Below, piece by piece: positions 1 to 9,762 of a DNA stretch of 64,000 nt. Source of the DNA: Acidobacteriota bacterium (GTDB lineage Bacteria > Acidobacteriota > Thermoanaerobaculia > Gp7-AA8); assembly GCA_016184115.1 (NCBI GenBank), contig JACPDH010000028.1:22618-86617 (forward strand). The letters are read 5' to 3'. The notes under the pieces are model-generated. The model saw only the letters and a list, made by a program, of their open reading frames with translations. It was not told the DNA's origin and made no database searches. A program made the position numbers and the translations under genes. The number at the start of each line of letters is the position of its first letter. Position 1 is the first letter of the stretch.

Positions 1-2
1 GT

Positions 3-809
<807 letters not shown>

Positions 810-973
810 GAAACACGCTGAATCGGGGCGCGCGCCGAGTGCACCGTGACTGGGCAGCGGCTGGGACAGTGTTGGCGGTACTGACGTCCGAGCGCTGAAT
901 GACCTAGCTTATGGATAGACAACTCTCCTTTCGGGTGCGCTCGTTCCGGCATCCGCGTTTCGGAAAGGGGGGG

Positions 974-1075
974 ATGGACGTGGTCAGCGCAACCACGATC
1001 GCGATCTTTTTGCTCGTCATTCTCGCGTACGGGATCGTGACGAGGCACAGGAAGCAGGCCCACACGCACCGATGA
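974..1075 (+). CDS. Small single-pass membrane peptide, 33 aa, unknown function
   Basis: Short reading frame starting at an ATG just after a purine-rich GGAAAGGGGGG tract that can serve as a ribosome binding site. The product has an acidic/polar start (MDVVSATT), one hydrophobic segment (IAIFLLVILAYGIV, about residues 9-22) and a basic tail (TRHRKQAHTHR), which by the positive-inside rule predicts a cytoplasmic C terminus. A longer in-frame version from ATG 911 (54 aa) adds a basic N-terminal extension. I do not recognise a family. It fills the gap between the isocitrate dehydrogenase and the convergent glycosyltransferase. Small size makes a chance frame possible, but the membrane segment plus ribosome site favour a real gene. 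Confidence 0.45.
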   Translation: MDVVSATTIAIFLLVILAYGIVTRHRKQAHTHR

Positions 1076-1113
1076 GCGGCGTTCGCTCCGCGGCTTCGAT
1101 GGGAAGGCGTCGA

Positions 1114-3789
1114 TCAGCTGATCGACGGCCGCCTCGACGCAAGGGATGCGATTCGTGCGCGTGCGAGGGCTCCGGCGTCGGTGGCCCATTCGGCAAGCAC
1201 CTCGCGTCCTCGTTGGCCGAGCCGGGTGGCTGCGGCCCGATCGGCGGCGAGCTCGCGCATCTGTTCCGCCGCGGTCTCGACGCAGGGGTCGGCCCAGATC
1301 GCGGTCGCGGGATAGGGCCCGATGTCGAGCCCCACGGGCACCCGGCGGAAAGGTACGAGCTTTGCCGAGCCTGGACGGAGGAAGTCGGCGCAGCCACCGT
1401 ACGCCGTTGCGATCACAGGTTTGCCGCACCCCATCGCCTCGAGGAGCGTGAGCCCCAGCCCTTCGCTTCGGTGCATGGAGACACAAACATCCGAAGATGC
1501 GTGGAGCGAGAGAATCTCCTCGCGGCTCGCATAGCCGTTCATGATCCGGACCCGGCTTCGGCCAGCGGATCGCTGGAGCTCCCTGAGTTGTTCGGGGGTC
1601 GCGTTTACGGTCTTCAGGAGCAGTACTTCGTGGCCAGGCTCGGGGAATGCCCGCCGGAACGCCGCGATGGCGGCTTCCGGGTTCTTCCTCGGCATGAACG
1701 AAGCGGCGTCGAAGATGTGGAGGAACACGATGTCGCTGGCGCGCAGGCCGAATCGTGCGCGGTCGCCGCGAGGCAGCGACGACGTGTCGATCGTCGGGGG
1801 GATGCAGACGACCGGAACCGCCGCGCGGCTCGAGATCGAACGCTGACAGAAGGTCGATGCGACCCAGACTTCGTCCACGGCCCCCAGAGCCGCCTCGAAA
1901 CGCGCGGGGAACTCCTCGAGCTCCCAGAACCAGTAGCCTACGCTTCGCCGGCCATCGAGCAAGGCACGGCGACTCGCCAGTACGTTAGGCAGCTGGTCCG
2001 CGTTGACGAAGAAGAGGTTTACGGGGAACGGGGTCGTCGTCGCGGTCGAGGCGACCGAGTGGTCTTCGCGTCGAAGCCATTCCTGCGGCACCGTGATCGG
2101 CGCGACCGGAACTCCTTCTGCCTTCAACATCCGGATGAAGCATCGTGCAACCTCCGCGACGCCGCTTTCGGTATCGAGGTAACCGAATAGGTTGACGCCG
2201 AAGGGAGCTTCGATCGGCGTGATCCGCGCCTCGACCGTGGCGGCTGTGACGGACGTTTCGTGGAGATTGGGTGCTGAGCCGTCGTCGGTACCGGCGGCAG
2301 GGAAGCGCGCGCGCTCCGGCTGGAACCGGCCGCACCAGTATCTGAATCGCGATCTCCTGTATCGAATCTCGCCTAACAGGCGCTCGATGGCTTTCGTCAA
2401 CGGAGATCCCGCCGGGACGCTGTATCCGTGACGCTCCCACGGGAACAAGGGCGGATCGTGAAAGAAGAAATCCCACGGACGTTCCGGACGCCCGGGCGGA
2501 ACGGACGACGCAGTTCCAAGGTTCGCGGACGTCGGCTCGGCGGGCGGCGGCGTGGCGACGACGGCCACCGGAGACGCGAGGCGCCCAAGGCCTGCCTTCA
2601 CCTCGGAGCCAAGCCCGGCCTCCGATGCCCCTGGACCCGCGAGCCACTCCAGGTAGCCATCCGCCTGGTCTGTGAGGCCGAGCGGAAACACCGCGCGCAC
2701 GTCGGATCTCGACTCCCACACCACGCGCGCGAGAGGCGGTACCGCGCAGTGGCCGTTCTTCGAGCTCGTCGCCCAGTCGCGGAACGATCCCGGGCCCGTC
2801 CGAAATGGATCGGACCAGGCGTGCCCCGACGCGACTCCAGCCCGATATGCCGCCCGGAGTGCGGCGACGATCGGCTCGCCATCGTCGAATCTCCCGTACG
2901 AGTAAGCGAGATCTCGGACCGTGTCGTGCCCTGCCTCGGCGATCGATCTCGCGTAGATCTCGAATAGCTCGCGAGCTGCAGCAGACAGGTCTTCCAGGCC
3001 AAATCGGTCCTGGTGCTTCGAGACGATCCCGGGCCTGCCAGGTACGAAGCCGCTGAAGTGGAAGAATCGAATGGGAGCGCCGCCGACGAGGAAGCGATCG
3101 TCGACGCGCGTGATGTCTCCACGTTCGTGGAGATTCCAGTACGCCAGATTGAGCGTGGGGTCGCGAACGATCGCGACGCCGTCGAAGAACGACGGCACGA
3201 GGTCGATCCACTTTTGATCGGTGAACAGCCCCTTCTCCGGAGCCGACGCTCCGCCGGCGATGAGTCGCGCCTTCCACCACGAGAGCATCCTTGCGGTCTC
3301 CGCTGAACGGCGCACTCCGATGAACCCCAGGTTGTAGGCTCCAGACACGAGGAATGCCGCCTCGCTCGGTCGCCGTCCATCGACAGGGATGGGCGACAGC
3401 GAATGCGGAGTTAGGGCGATGTTCTCGTTGCCGAGTTTTTCAACGACTGATTCGATGTCGGAGAGGACGAGGATGTCGGGGTCGAAGTAGAACGCGAGGT
3501 CGGCGCCGTCTTCCAGTAGTCGCTCGAGAAACGCTGGCTTGACTGCCGTACTCAGCTCCATGACGTCGTAGCGGAACGCCATCTCGAGAAACGAGTCGAT
3601 GCCGATCGCCTCAGCCTCGATGACCTCGAACGGTTCGTTCGCCGGGTCGATCGTGCCGTCATTGCGGTCAGTAAGAAGAACGACAACGCGCGCCTCTGGA
3701 TGGTGTGCTCGGAACGACTTTGCCCACACCCTTGCATAGGCGATGTAGTTCTTCGCGACGATCGTACCTGCGGCAATCCGCCGGCTCAT
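1114..3789 (-). CDS. Two-domain glycosyltransferase (GT-A N-terminal + GT-B/GT4 C-terminal), 891 aa
   Basis: The N-terminal domain (about residues 1-330) resembles nucleotide-sugar GT-A folds and carries a DPD metal/nucleotide-sugar motif in FYFDPDILVLSD near residue 103. The C-terminal domain (about 530-880) is a GT4-type GT-B domain with the signature SEGLGLTLLEAMGCGKPVIAT. A 100-200 residue linker rich in Pro/Ala separates them. I chose ATG 3789 because GAGGAG lies about 8 nt upstream; an upstream in-frame start at 3816 lacks one. It is paralogous to the divergently transcribed gene at 4261, with the same domain order. Inferred role: two successive sugar transfers in assembly of a surface polysaccharide exported by the nearby ABC transporter. 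Donor and acceptor are unknown. Confidence 0.85.
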   Translation of the reverse strand: MSRRIAAGTIVAKNYIAYARVWAKSFRAHHPEARVVVLLTDRNDGTIDPANEPFEVIEAEAIGIDSFLEMAFRYDVMELSTAVKPAFLERLLEDGADLAFYFDPDILVLSDIESVVEKLGNENIALTPHSLSPIPVDGRRPSEAAFLVSGAYNLGFIGVRRSAETARMLSWWKARLIAGGASAPEKGLFTDQKWIDLVPSFFDGVAIVRDPTLNLAYWNLHERGDITRVDDRFLVGGAPIRFFHFSGFVPGRPGIVSKHQDRFGLEDLSAAARELFEIYARSIAEAGHDTVRDLAYSYGRFDDGEPIVAALRAAYRAGVASGHAWSDPFRTGPGSFRDWATSSKNGHCAVPPLARVVWESRSDVRAVFPLGLTDQADGYLEWLAGPGASEAGLGSEVKAGLGRLASPVAVVATPPPAEPTSANLGTASSVPPGRPERPWDFFFHDPPLFPWERHGYSVPAGSPLTKAIERLLGEIRYRRSRFRYWCGRFQPERARFPAAGTDDGSAPNLHETSVTAATVEARITPIEAPFGVNLFGYLDTESGVAEVARCFIRMLKAEGVPVAPITVPQEWLRREDHSVASTATTTPFPVNLFFVNADQLPNVLASRRALLDGRRSVGYWFWELEEFPARFEAALGAVDEVWVASTFCQRSISSRAAVPVVCIPPTIDTSSLPRGDRARFGLRASDIVFLHIFDAASFMPRKNPEAAIAAFRRAFPEPGHEVLLLKTVNATPEQLRELQRSAGRSRVRIMNGYASREEILSLHASSDVCVSMHRSEGLGLTLLEAMGCGKPVIATAYGGCADFLRPGSAKLVPFRRVPVGLDIGPYPATAIWADPCVETAAEQMRELAADRAAATRLGQRGREVLAEWATDAGALARARIASLASRRPSIS

Positions 3790-3973
3790 GGATGCTCTCT
3801 CCTCACCTTGGCGCACGCCTTTTCAGAGGCATCCGAGCTTGCACCTTCCTCGCCGTCCGTCGTTTCGAACAGGTCCTCACACCGAGTGCCAACCACGATT
3901 TCCCTGTTCTCCTTTATACCGGCGGGGACAATCCCTGCCAGGTCGGGCTACGACACAGAGTCAGCTCTCGCTC

Positions 3974-3995
3974 GAACGCCGACGCGTCGGCGTTC
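3974..3995. promoter_or_regulatory. Perfect 22-bp palindrome in the divergent glycosyltransferase intergenic region
   Basis: The 470-bp gap between the two divergent glycosyltransferases (3790-4260) holds no convincing gene. It contains a perfect palindrome centred on ACGCGT with arms GAACGCCGACG/CGTCGGCGTTC. Its position between divergent promoters suits an operator for a dimeric regulator, or a hairpin in either leader. A TATAAA sequence on the minus strand near 3928 could be the -10 of the leftward gene, but I see no good -35. Confidence 0.4.
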
Positions 3996-4260
3996 ATTCA
4001 ATGGAGCGAAAAATCGATGCGCGACTCCTTGTACCCGATAGGGAAGCGCATGTCTACCCTCTGAGACCGGTAGTCAGGGCGTATACAACGAAGCTCGAGC
4101 GCCGGTCAACGGTTCAACCGCTCGCGTCCGCATCTGTTTCCCGAATCCGCCGGTAGGTTGTGGTTTGGAAGTTGGTCCGTGTGCAAGTCTGGGGCGACGG
4201 AGCGAGTCACTGTGAAACGAGGGTGCGGCGCTCCGAGCCGACACGCCTGTGAGGCTTCAC

Positions 4261-6579
4261 ATGCCGGAGCCGATCGGCTACTCTTCCGGCGCATCCGAAA
4301 GCCCCGAGGTCAGCAGCCGCGTGCGCACCGCCCTATTCTCCATCGTCTCGCCGAACTATCGCGCCTTTGCGAGAGTGCTCATGGCTTCCGCGAAGCGGCA
4401 TCAACCCGATTGGGACCGGTTCGTCCTGTTTGTCGATTCGGGGAGTGATTTCACGCTGCCGGCCGGCGAGCCATTCACTGCCGTGCCCCTCGCGGACCTG
4501 GCGCTTCCGAACCGGCAGCAGTTCTGTTTCAAGTACACGATCCTCGAGCTCAACACGGCAGTGAAGCCCTGGATGTTCGAGCATCTGTTCGCCAAGGGTT
4601 ACGACCGTGTCGTCTACCTCGATCCCGACATCGCAATCTTCAGCCCCCTCGTCGAGCTCGACGGAGGCCCGGCCGAGACGTTTCTCACGCTGACCCCGCA
4701 CCTGACCGGGCCGATCGGCGGGGATGACCATCCAAGCGAACGAAGCATCCTCCAGGCGGGCACCTACAACCTCGGGTTTCTCGCCGCGCGGCGACAACCA
4801 TCTCTCGGTGCGTTTCTCTCCTGGTGGCAGGACCGGTTGGAGCATCAGTGCGTAGTGGAGATCGAGCGGGGCCTCTTCGTTGATCAGAAATGGATCGACC
4901 TTGCGCCGGGCCTCTTTCCGGGAGTCTCGGTGCTGCGGCACGAAGGATATAACGTCGCTTACTGGAACCTCGCGCAGCGCACCGTGAAAACGGATGGGCG
5001 CGGGTATTCGGTGAACGGCCAGCCGCTACGGTTCTTCCATTTCAGCGGCTACGACCCCGGCCTTACCGGGAGAGTGTCGAAGCACCATCATTCGCTCCGC
5101 CTGGTCGACGTCGGCGATGCGCGCGAAGTGATCGACGCCTACGGCGATGCGCTCCTTGCGTCGGGTTACGACGAGTTCCGGGGGCTCCCTTACGGCTACG
5201 GCTTTTTTTCGAATGGCGCCCGGGTCTCAGACACCGCGCGCCATGCATACCGCAATTCACCGGACCTTCGCGCCGAAGCGGGGGAAAACCCCTTCGAACA
5301 CCCCGAGCTCTTTAGCGGATATCGGGACGCGAGGCGGCGCGCGTCGTTCGTAGCGCGTGCGGGGCTAGCTTCGTACCAGATGCTCTCGAAGGCGCGTCCG
5401 CTCGTGAAGCTCCTCCCCGAGCCGATACGCCGATCGATGCGCGAGACGCTGCTCGGCCGCAAAGAGCAGGGGCCGGGGTCTCCCGTTCGAGGGAAGACGT
5501 CGAGCCGCGGACTCACGGTCGTCGGGTACCTCTCGAGAAATACCGGTGTGGGGGAGTCCGCGCGACTCTGCGCAGCGGCCTGTGAGGCGGCGGGGCTGAC
5601 GACGCAATCGATCGATGTCGACGCCTCCGACGCTGCAGAGCTTGGGACGGTCCACGCCGCGACGATCTTTCACGTCAATGCCGATCAGGCGCCGGTCATC
5701 CGGGGTGCGCTTCCGAGAATCTTCGCGGCCGACACGTACCGGATCGGGTGCTGGCATTGGGAGCTCTCCGAATTGCCTGATGAGTGGATCGAATCCGCAG
5801 TTGGTCTCGACGAGATCTGGGCGCCGAGCTCGTTTGTTCAGAGTACGTTGAGCCGCAAGTTGACGATTCCCGTCGTGCACATGCCACACGGAGTCGCCGT
5901 TAAGGAGATCGAGCAGTGTTCTCCCCAGGAGTTCGGGGTTCCGCAGAGGCAGTTCACGATGCTCTGCATGTTCGATCTCGCAAGCGTTCCAGAACGGAAG
6001 AACCCTGGCGCGGCCATCGAGGCGTTTCGTCGGGCGTTCCCGACGCGGACAGCCGCGGCATTGCTCGTCAAGGTCAACCAATCGGAAAGTCACCCGGACG
6101 AGTTGCGCGCACTTCAGGAGACTCTCCGGGACATTCCCGGCGTCTACCTGACGGATAGCGTTCTTCCCCGCGCGAGGGTGAACGGACTCATCGCTGCCTG
6201 CGATGGCGTGATCTCGCTCCACCGATCGGAAGGCTTTGGTCTGATTCTCGCGGAGGCGATGTGCCTCGGAAAGCCGGTCGTCGCGACGGGGTGGTCCGGG
6301 AACATGGACTTCATGAATGTGAGTAACTCATGCGTCGTCGGCTACGAGCTCGTCACGCTCGACCGCGACCACGGACCCTACCGCGCAGGGCAGACGTGGG
6401 CCGAGCCCGACATCGATCACGCGGCGAGCCTGCTGCGTCGTCTCGCGGAGGACGCCGCGTTTCGTGCGAGGATCGGAGCGAGCGCGGCGGCGACGATCGG
6501 TTCACAGTTCAGCCCGGTCGCGGCGGGACTGCGCTACGCGGCCCGATTGAAACGGGTTGGGGCGGATGCGCGGTCGTGA
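4261..6579 (+). CDS. Two-domain glycosyltransferase (GT-A N-terminal + GT-B/GT4 C-terminal), 772 aa
   Basis: Paralogue of the 1114-3789 gene. The N-terminal GT-A domain has the DPD motif in VVYLDPDIAIF at about residues 120-128 and a conserved region ELNTAVKPWMFEHLF just before it; the paralogue has ELSTAVKPAFLERLL at the same place. The C-terminal GT4 domain (about 410-770) has SEGFGLILAEAMCLGKPVVAT followed by WSGNMDFM. The start at ATG 4261 is preceded by GAGG eight nt upstream; an in-frame GTG at 4249 is a weaker choice. It is shorter than its partner mainly in the interdomain linker. It probably adds two sugars to the polysaccharide made by this locus; specificity cannot be read from sequence. 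Confidence 0.85.
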   Translation: MPEPIGYSSGASESPEVSSRVRTALFSIVSPNYRAFARVLMASAKRHQPDWDRFVLFVDSGSDFTLPAGEPFTAVPLADLALPNRQQFCFKYTILELNTAVKPWMFEHLFAKGYDRVVYLDPDIAIFSPLVELDGGPAETFLTLTPHLTGPIGGDDHPSERSILQAGTYNLGFLAARRQPSLGAFLSWWQDRLEHQCVVEIERGLFVDQKWIDLAPGLFPGVSVLRHEGYNVAYWNLAQRTVKTDGRGYSVNGQPLRFFHFSGYDPGLTGRVSKHHHSLRLVDVGDAREVIDAYGDALLASGYDEFRGLPYGYGFFSNGARVSDTARHAYRNSPDLRAEAGENPFEHPELFSGYRDARRRASFVARAGLASYQMLSKARPLVKLLPEPIRRSMRETLLGRKEQGPGSPVRGKTSSRGLTVVGYLSRNTGVGESARLCAAACEAAGLTTQSIDVDASDAAELGTVHAATIFHVNADQAPVIRGALPRIFAADTYRIGCWHWELSELPDEWIESAVGLDEIWAPSSFVQSTLSRKLTIPVVHMPHGVAVKEIEQCSPQEFGVPQRQFTMLCMFDLASVPERKNPGAAIEAFRRAFPTRTAAALLVKVNQSESHPDELRALQETLRDIPGVYLTDSVLPRARVNGLIAACDGVISLHRSEGFGLILAEAMCLGKPVVATGWSGNMDFMNVSNSCVVGYELVTLDRDHGPYRAGQTWAEPDIDHAASLLRRLAEDAAFRARIGASAAATIGSQFSPVAAGLRYAARLKRVGADARS

Positions 6580-6629
6580 CGTCATCCTGCATTCTTACTT
6601 CGAGTCCGTCGTCCTTGACTGAAGTCCAT

Positions 6630-6647
6630 CCTAACTGGGGAGTTAGG
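6630..6647. promoter_or_regulatory. Hairpin CCTAACT-GGGG-AGTTAGG before the oxygenase gene
   Basis: Perfect 7-bp inverted repeat with a four-G loop in the 70-nt gap between the glycosyltransferase stop and the oxygenase start. The loop and right arm contain GGGGAG, the likely ribosome binding site of the next gene, so folding would hide it. That makes translational control of the oxygenase possible; it could equally be a weak terminator. Confidence 0.4.
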
Positions 6648-6649
6648 AA

Positions 6650-7402
6650 GTGGAGGGCCCTTTGACGATTGACGTTCAACGCATTCGCGACAGTCGCCTC
6701 GAATCGACGCCTTACCGATGGGCCGCGATCGACCGGCTATTCTCTCCCGATGACGCAACTCTGCTCGCGCAGAGCTTTCCGACCGACCGCTTCAAGCGGC
6801 TCTGGGAGTACGGCGGGAAGAAGGACTACGAGTTCCATGCGCGGGAGCTCGTCGGCATGGGTGCTAGTGCAGTGTCGGCCCGAGGAAGCCTGAGCCCCGC
6901 GTGGCGGGCGCTCTCCGAGGATCTCCTCTCGCCGGAGTACCGTGAGGCGATCGCGGCCCTTACCGGCCTTGATCTCCGCGAGGCGCCGCTCGAGGTGAAC
7001 GCGTTTCACTACCCGCCCGGCAGCGTCCATGGCCCACATCCCGATCTTCGAGACAAGCTCGTGACGCACGTGCTCTACTTCAATGAGCCATGGGGCGATG
7101 ACGACGGGGGTTGCCTTGCGATCCTGCGCTCCTCGGACGCCGCAGACATCGCCCACGAAGTCGCGCCCCGCGTTGGAAACTCCGCCGTCCTCGTCCGCTC
7201 GGACGACTCGTGGCACGCCGTGACTCCCGTCGCGAAGAACAGCCGCATCTCGAGGCGAAGCGTGACCGCCGTGTTCTATCGTCCGGGCTCGGTGAGCACG
7301 ATGTGGCCACCCGGCGACGCAACCCCGTTACACGACTACGGCGTCACGCGGTCGTCGGGCTGGTTAAGGCGGGCGATTCGCGGGTTGCTGCGTACGGGCT
7401 GA
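6650..7402 (+). CDS. 2-oxoglutarate/Fe(II)-dependent oxygenase family protein, 250 aa
   Basis: Carries the facial-triad pattern of prolyl-hydroxylase-like oxygenases: HPD in SVHGPHPDLRDK (about residues 126-128), a distal His in DDSWHAVTPV (about residue 188) and a following Arg in SRRSVTAVF that would bind 2-oxoglutarate. These enzymes hydroxylate or otherwise oxidise small molecules, proteins or sugars in the cytoplasm. Its place inside a polysaccharide gene cluster suggests it modifies a sugar, lipid or cofactor used there, but this is inference. The GTG at 6650 has GGGGAG seven nt upstream; a TTG at 6662 after GGAGGG is an alternative start. It follows the glycosyltransferase on the same strand. 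Confidence 0.8.
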   Translation: MEGPLTIDVQRIRDSRLESTPYRWAAIDRLFSPDDATLLAQSFPTDRFKRLWEYGGKKDYEFHARELVGMGASAVSARGSLSPAWRALSEDLLSPEYREAIAALTGLDLREAPLEVNAFHYPPGSVHGPHPDLRDKLVTHVLYFNEPWGDDDGGCLAILRSSDAADIAHEVAPRVGNSAVLVRSDDSWHAVTPVAKNSRISRRSVTAVFYRPGSVSTMWPPGDATPLHDYGVTRSSGWLRRAIRGLLRTG

Positions 7403-7411
7403 GCGCCCGGA

Positions 7412-8851
7412 TCACTCGTGTCGCCGGAAGGTTCGATAGACTCTCGACGCGAAGCGTCTCGCGGCGAGCCATGGGCGCGCCATCCTCTCGAGTGCGATGG
7501 CGATTCGGGTGACATCCTCGAGTCTTCGCTCGAGTCGCACGCTTGCGGCGCGGCCGCATTCGATCGTCGCGAGGAGCTGCGGGACGAGCTCCGAGGGCTG
7601 CCGACCCAGAAGCGATCCCTCTTCCGGTCGCTCGCTCGTAGTGCCGTCCACGATTGCGTGGCGCACGGCGAGCCACCGTCGCTGCGATTCGTCTCTCCAC
7701 CTGGCGCGCAGCGCGCCAGCCTCATGGTCGCTTGCCTTGCCACTTCGTAGCAGACGCCGGCCGAGGTCCAGCACTGCGCCACGGATGACATCGTCGTAGG
7801 ACAACGCATTCGCAAGAAGTCCCGCGTGCGCGAGCGCCCCCTCGATCTTGATCCTGCAGTATTCGTTGCCGTAGATGCCGATACATGGCGTGCCCGAGGC
7901 GACTGCGAAGACGATCGGGTGGTACCGGCTGCTCACGACGAGGGTTGCGGTGCGGGTGAGTCGCGCCGCGTCGCGCGCCTGAAGACCAGTGGCGATGACG
8001 GTCGAACGCAACCCGATCTCCTCGGCGAGCAGCGCTGCCTCCGCCGAATCTGACGAGCCTGCGCCGGAATCGGTTCCGAACGCATGGGGCACGAGCACGC
8101 ACGTGGCGCCACTCTCTTCGGCGAGCTGGCGCAATTGCCGCGCGAGGGACCTAACGCGTCCTGTGCCGATCGCGCGGAACTGCGGGTCGATCGTCACGAC
8201 GATCGATGGTTCGGATCCGTTCGTAGCGTGCGAGCCTTCGAGCAGTTCTCCAAGCTTCAGCGCATCGTCGGCCTGATACCAGATTCTCCGCGGAGATACG
8301 CCGAGCGCGACGGCAAGGGCTGCCGACGGGAGGTCGCGGACACCGACGAAAGCCGCGGTCGCGAGCGCATCGCCGAGCGCGACGCGCTCGAGGTCTTCCA
8401 GGTGAGGGCCGAGCGTCTGTCCGAGCACGATGGCCGGTTTGCCGAGGAGTTTCGCGAGTGCGAGCGCCGCGATCCTCTCCCACAGAAGATCTGGCCAGCT
8501 CGACGACAGGTTTCCACCTCCCGAGATCACGACGGCGTCCGCGCTTCGCAAAGCCTCGAGCGCGGGATGCGAAGGGTGGACCGACGGTGCGGCGGCTTTG
8601 AGTCGCGTGAGCAGCGCCTCACGCTCGTCCGTGGCGTCCTTCGCTTCGGGGAAACCGAACAGTGGTACCGCATCGACGCCGTATCGCGTGGAGATCCATT
8701 TCGGATCGCGGGACATCACGACGATCTCGACCCGTTCGAAGCTGTCGCGCAATCCCTCGATGTTCGCTTCGAGCATCGCCTCGTCGCCGATGTGGCGCGT
8801 CGTGTCGCCACCGACGTCCGCGATGACGAGAAGCCTGCGAGGCGGCGTCAC
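7412..8851 (-). CDS. Polysaccharide pyruvyl transferase family protein, 479 aa
   Basis: The N-terminal two thirds match the CsaB-like polysaccharide pyruvyl transferase fold: HIGDEAMLEANIEGL near the start, SADAVVISGGGNLSSSWPD in the middle, KPAIVLGQTLGPHL, GVRDLPSAALA, and later SSRYHPIVFAVASGTPCIGI. Members transfer pyruvate from phosphoenolpyruvate to sugars to make acidic ketal groups on surface polymers, though some only share the fold. About 100 extra C-terminal residues, Arg/Ala-rich, follow the domain. The first codons overlap the stop of the upstream GT2 gene by 4 nt (8848-8851), so the two are translationally coupled in a leftward unit with the ABC exporter. Confidence 0.85.
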   Translation of the reverse strand: MTPPRRLLVIADVGGDTTRHIGDEAMLEANIEGLRDSFERVEIVVMSRDPKWISTRYGVDAVPLFGFPEAKDATDEREALLTRLKAAAPSVHPSHPALEALRSADAVVISGGGNLSSSWPDLLWERIAALALAKLLGKPAIVLGQTLGPHLEDLERVALGDALATAAFVGVRDLPSAALAVALGVSPRRIWYQADDALKLGELLEGSHATNGSEPSIVVTIDPQFRAIGTGRVRSLARQLRQLAEESGATCVLVPHAFGTDSGAGSSDSAEAALLAEEIGLRSTVIATGLQARDAARLTRTATLVVSSRYHPIVFAVASGTPCIGIYGNEYCRIKIEGALAHAGLLANALSYDDVIRGAVLDLGRRLLRSGKASDHEAGALRARWRDESQRRWLAVRHAIVDGTTSERPEEGSLLGRQPSELVPQLLATIECGRAASVRLERRLEDVTRIAIALERMARPWLAARRFASRVYRTFRRHE

Positions 8852-9759
8852 CGCTTCCGTGCCTCATCGCTTGGCGAGCTTGTGGCGAGCGCGCGGGCTG
8901 CGCGGACGAGATTACCCGCTTCGGGGTCGCGCCCCTTCAGCGCCCGCGCGCCGATCCGCGCCCACGCAGCCGCAACGAGGACTGGCCGCGCGATTGCGCC
9001 CCAGGATGCGCCGTATCGCCTTGTACCCCAATCGAGTAAGTCGGGCCAGAGCCTTACAGGGTCGTGTCGCAGCTCTCCCTCGCCGACCAGCGTGACGCCC
9101 ATGCCGTGGATGACCTCCGCGTGCGAGACGAGGCGCACGTTCCATCCGGCAGCTCGGGCGCGCTCGCAGATCTCGATGTCCTGGCAATAGAAGCGAAAGT
9201 TTTCGTCGAGCGGCCCCGCGGCGTCCCACGTCTCCCGCCGGATTGCCATTGCGGCACCGCTCACCCAGTCGACTGGGCGACTTCGGGAGGCGCTGCTGCC
9301 GGTGCGAAGTAGTCGCGTGAATCGTCCTGCACCGCTGACGACGCCGATCATCCACGCGAGCGTCGGCGTCGGGCCGCCGCTCCACTGCGGTGATCCGTCC
9401 TGGTTAAGCAGAGTCGCGCCGGCGACGCCGAGCTTCGGATCTGCGTCGAACGCATCGACGATCGCGCGCAGCGCACCTCCCTTTGGCACGGCGTCACTGT
9501 TGAGCAGTAGGACGATACGCCCCGTCGTGGCGCGGATGCCGGCATTCGCCGCCGGTGCGAATCCGCGGTTCGTAGGCAGCCTAACAACTCTAACCGAGGG
9601 GAGCTCGCGGGTGATGGTCTCCGCGGTTGCGTCGGTCGAGCCGTCGTCGGCGACGATGACCTCAGCCGAGTCGGGCATCGATGCGAGGACTGCGCGACAG
9701 GTGCCGAGCGTCATTCCCGCCGTCTGGTACGTCGGAATTACGATCGAGAGGTCGACCAT
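8848..9759 (-). CDS. Glycosyltransferase family 2, 303 aa
   Basis: Typical GT2 (GT-A) enzyme of the rhamnosyltransferase-like type: LSIVIPTYQ at residue 4, VIVADDGSTDATAE near 35, NRGFAPAANAGI, and NSDAVPKGGALRAIVDAF containing the metal-binding Asp. Acceptor-side features are WVSGAAMAIRRETWDAAGPLDENFRFYCQDIEICERA, where the ED-type region becomes QDIE. No membrane segments are obvious. It lies between the ABC transporter ATPase gene (3 nt upstream) and the pyruvyl transferase gene (4-nt overlap) in one operon. It probably adds a deoxyhexose or similar sugar to the exported polysaccharide. Confidence 0.88.
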   Translation of the reverse strand: MVDLSIVIPTYQTAGMTLGTCRAVLASMPDSAEVIVADDGSTDATAETITRELPSVRVVRLPTNRGFAPAANAGIRATTGRIVLLLNSDAVPKGGALRAIVDAFDADPKLGVAGATLLNQDGSPQWSGGPTPTLAWMIGVVSGAGRFTRLLRTGSSASRSRPVDWVSGAAMAIRRETWDAAGPLDENFRFYCQDIEICERARAAGWNVRLVSHAEVIHGMGVTLVGEGELRHDPVRLWPDLLDWGTRRYGASWGAIARPVLVAAAWARIGARALKGRDPEAGNLVRAARALATSSPSDEARKR

Positions 9760-9762
9760 CGA

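Noticed and set aside
3926..3950. Sigma-54 promoter (TGGCAG...TTG) upstream of the leftward glycosyltransferase
   Set aside because: The spacing between the GG and GC elements does not fit the -24/-12 rule.
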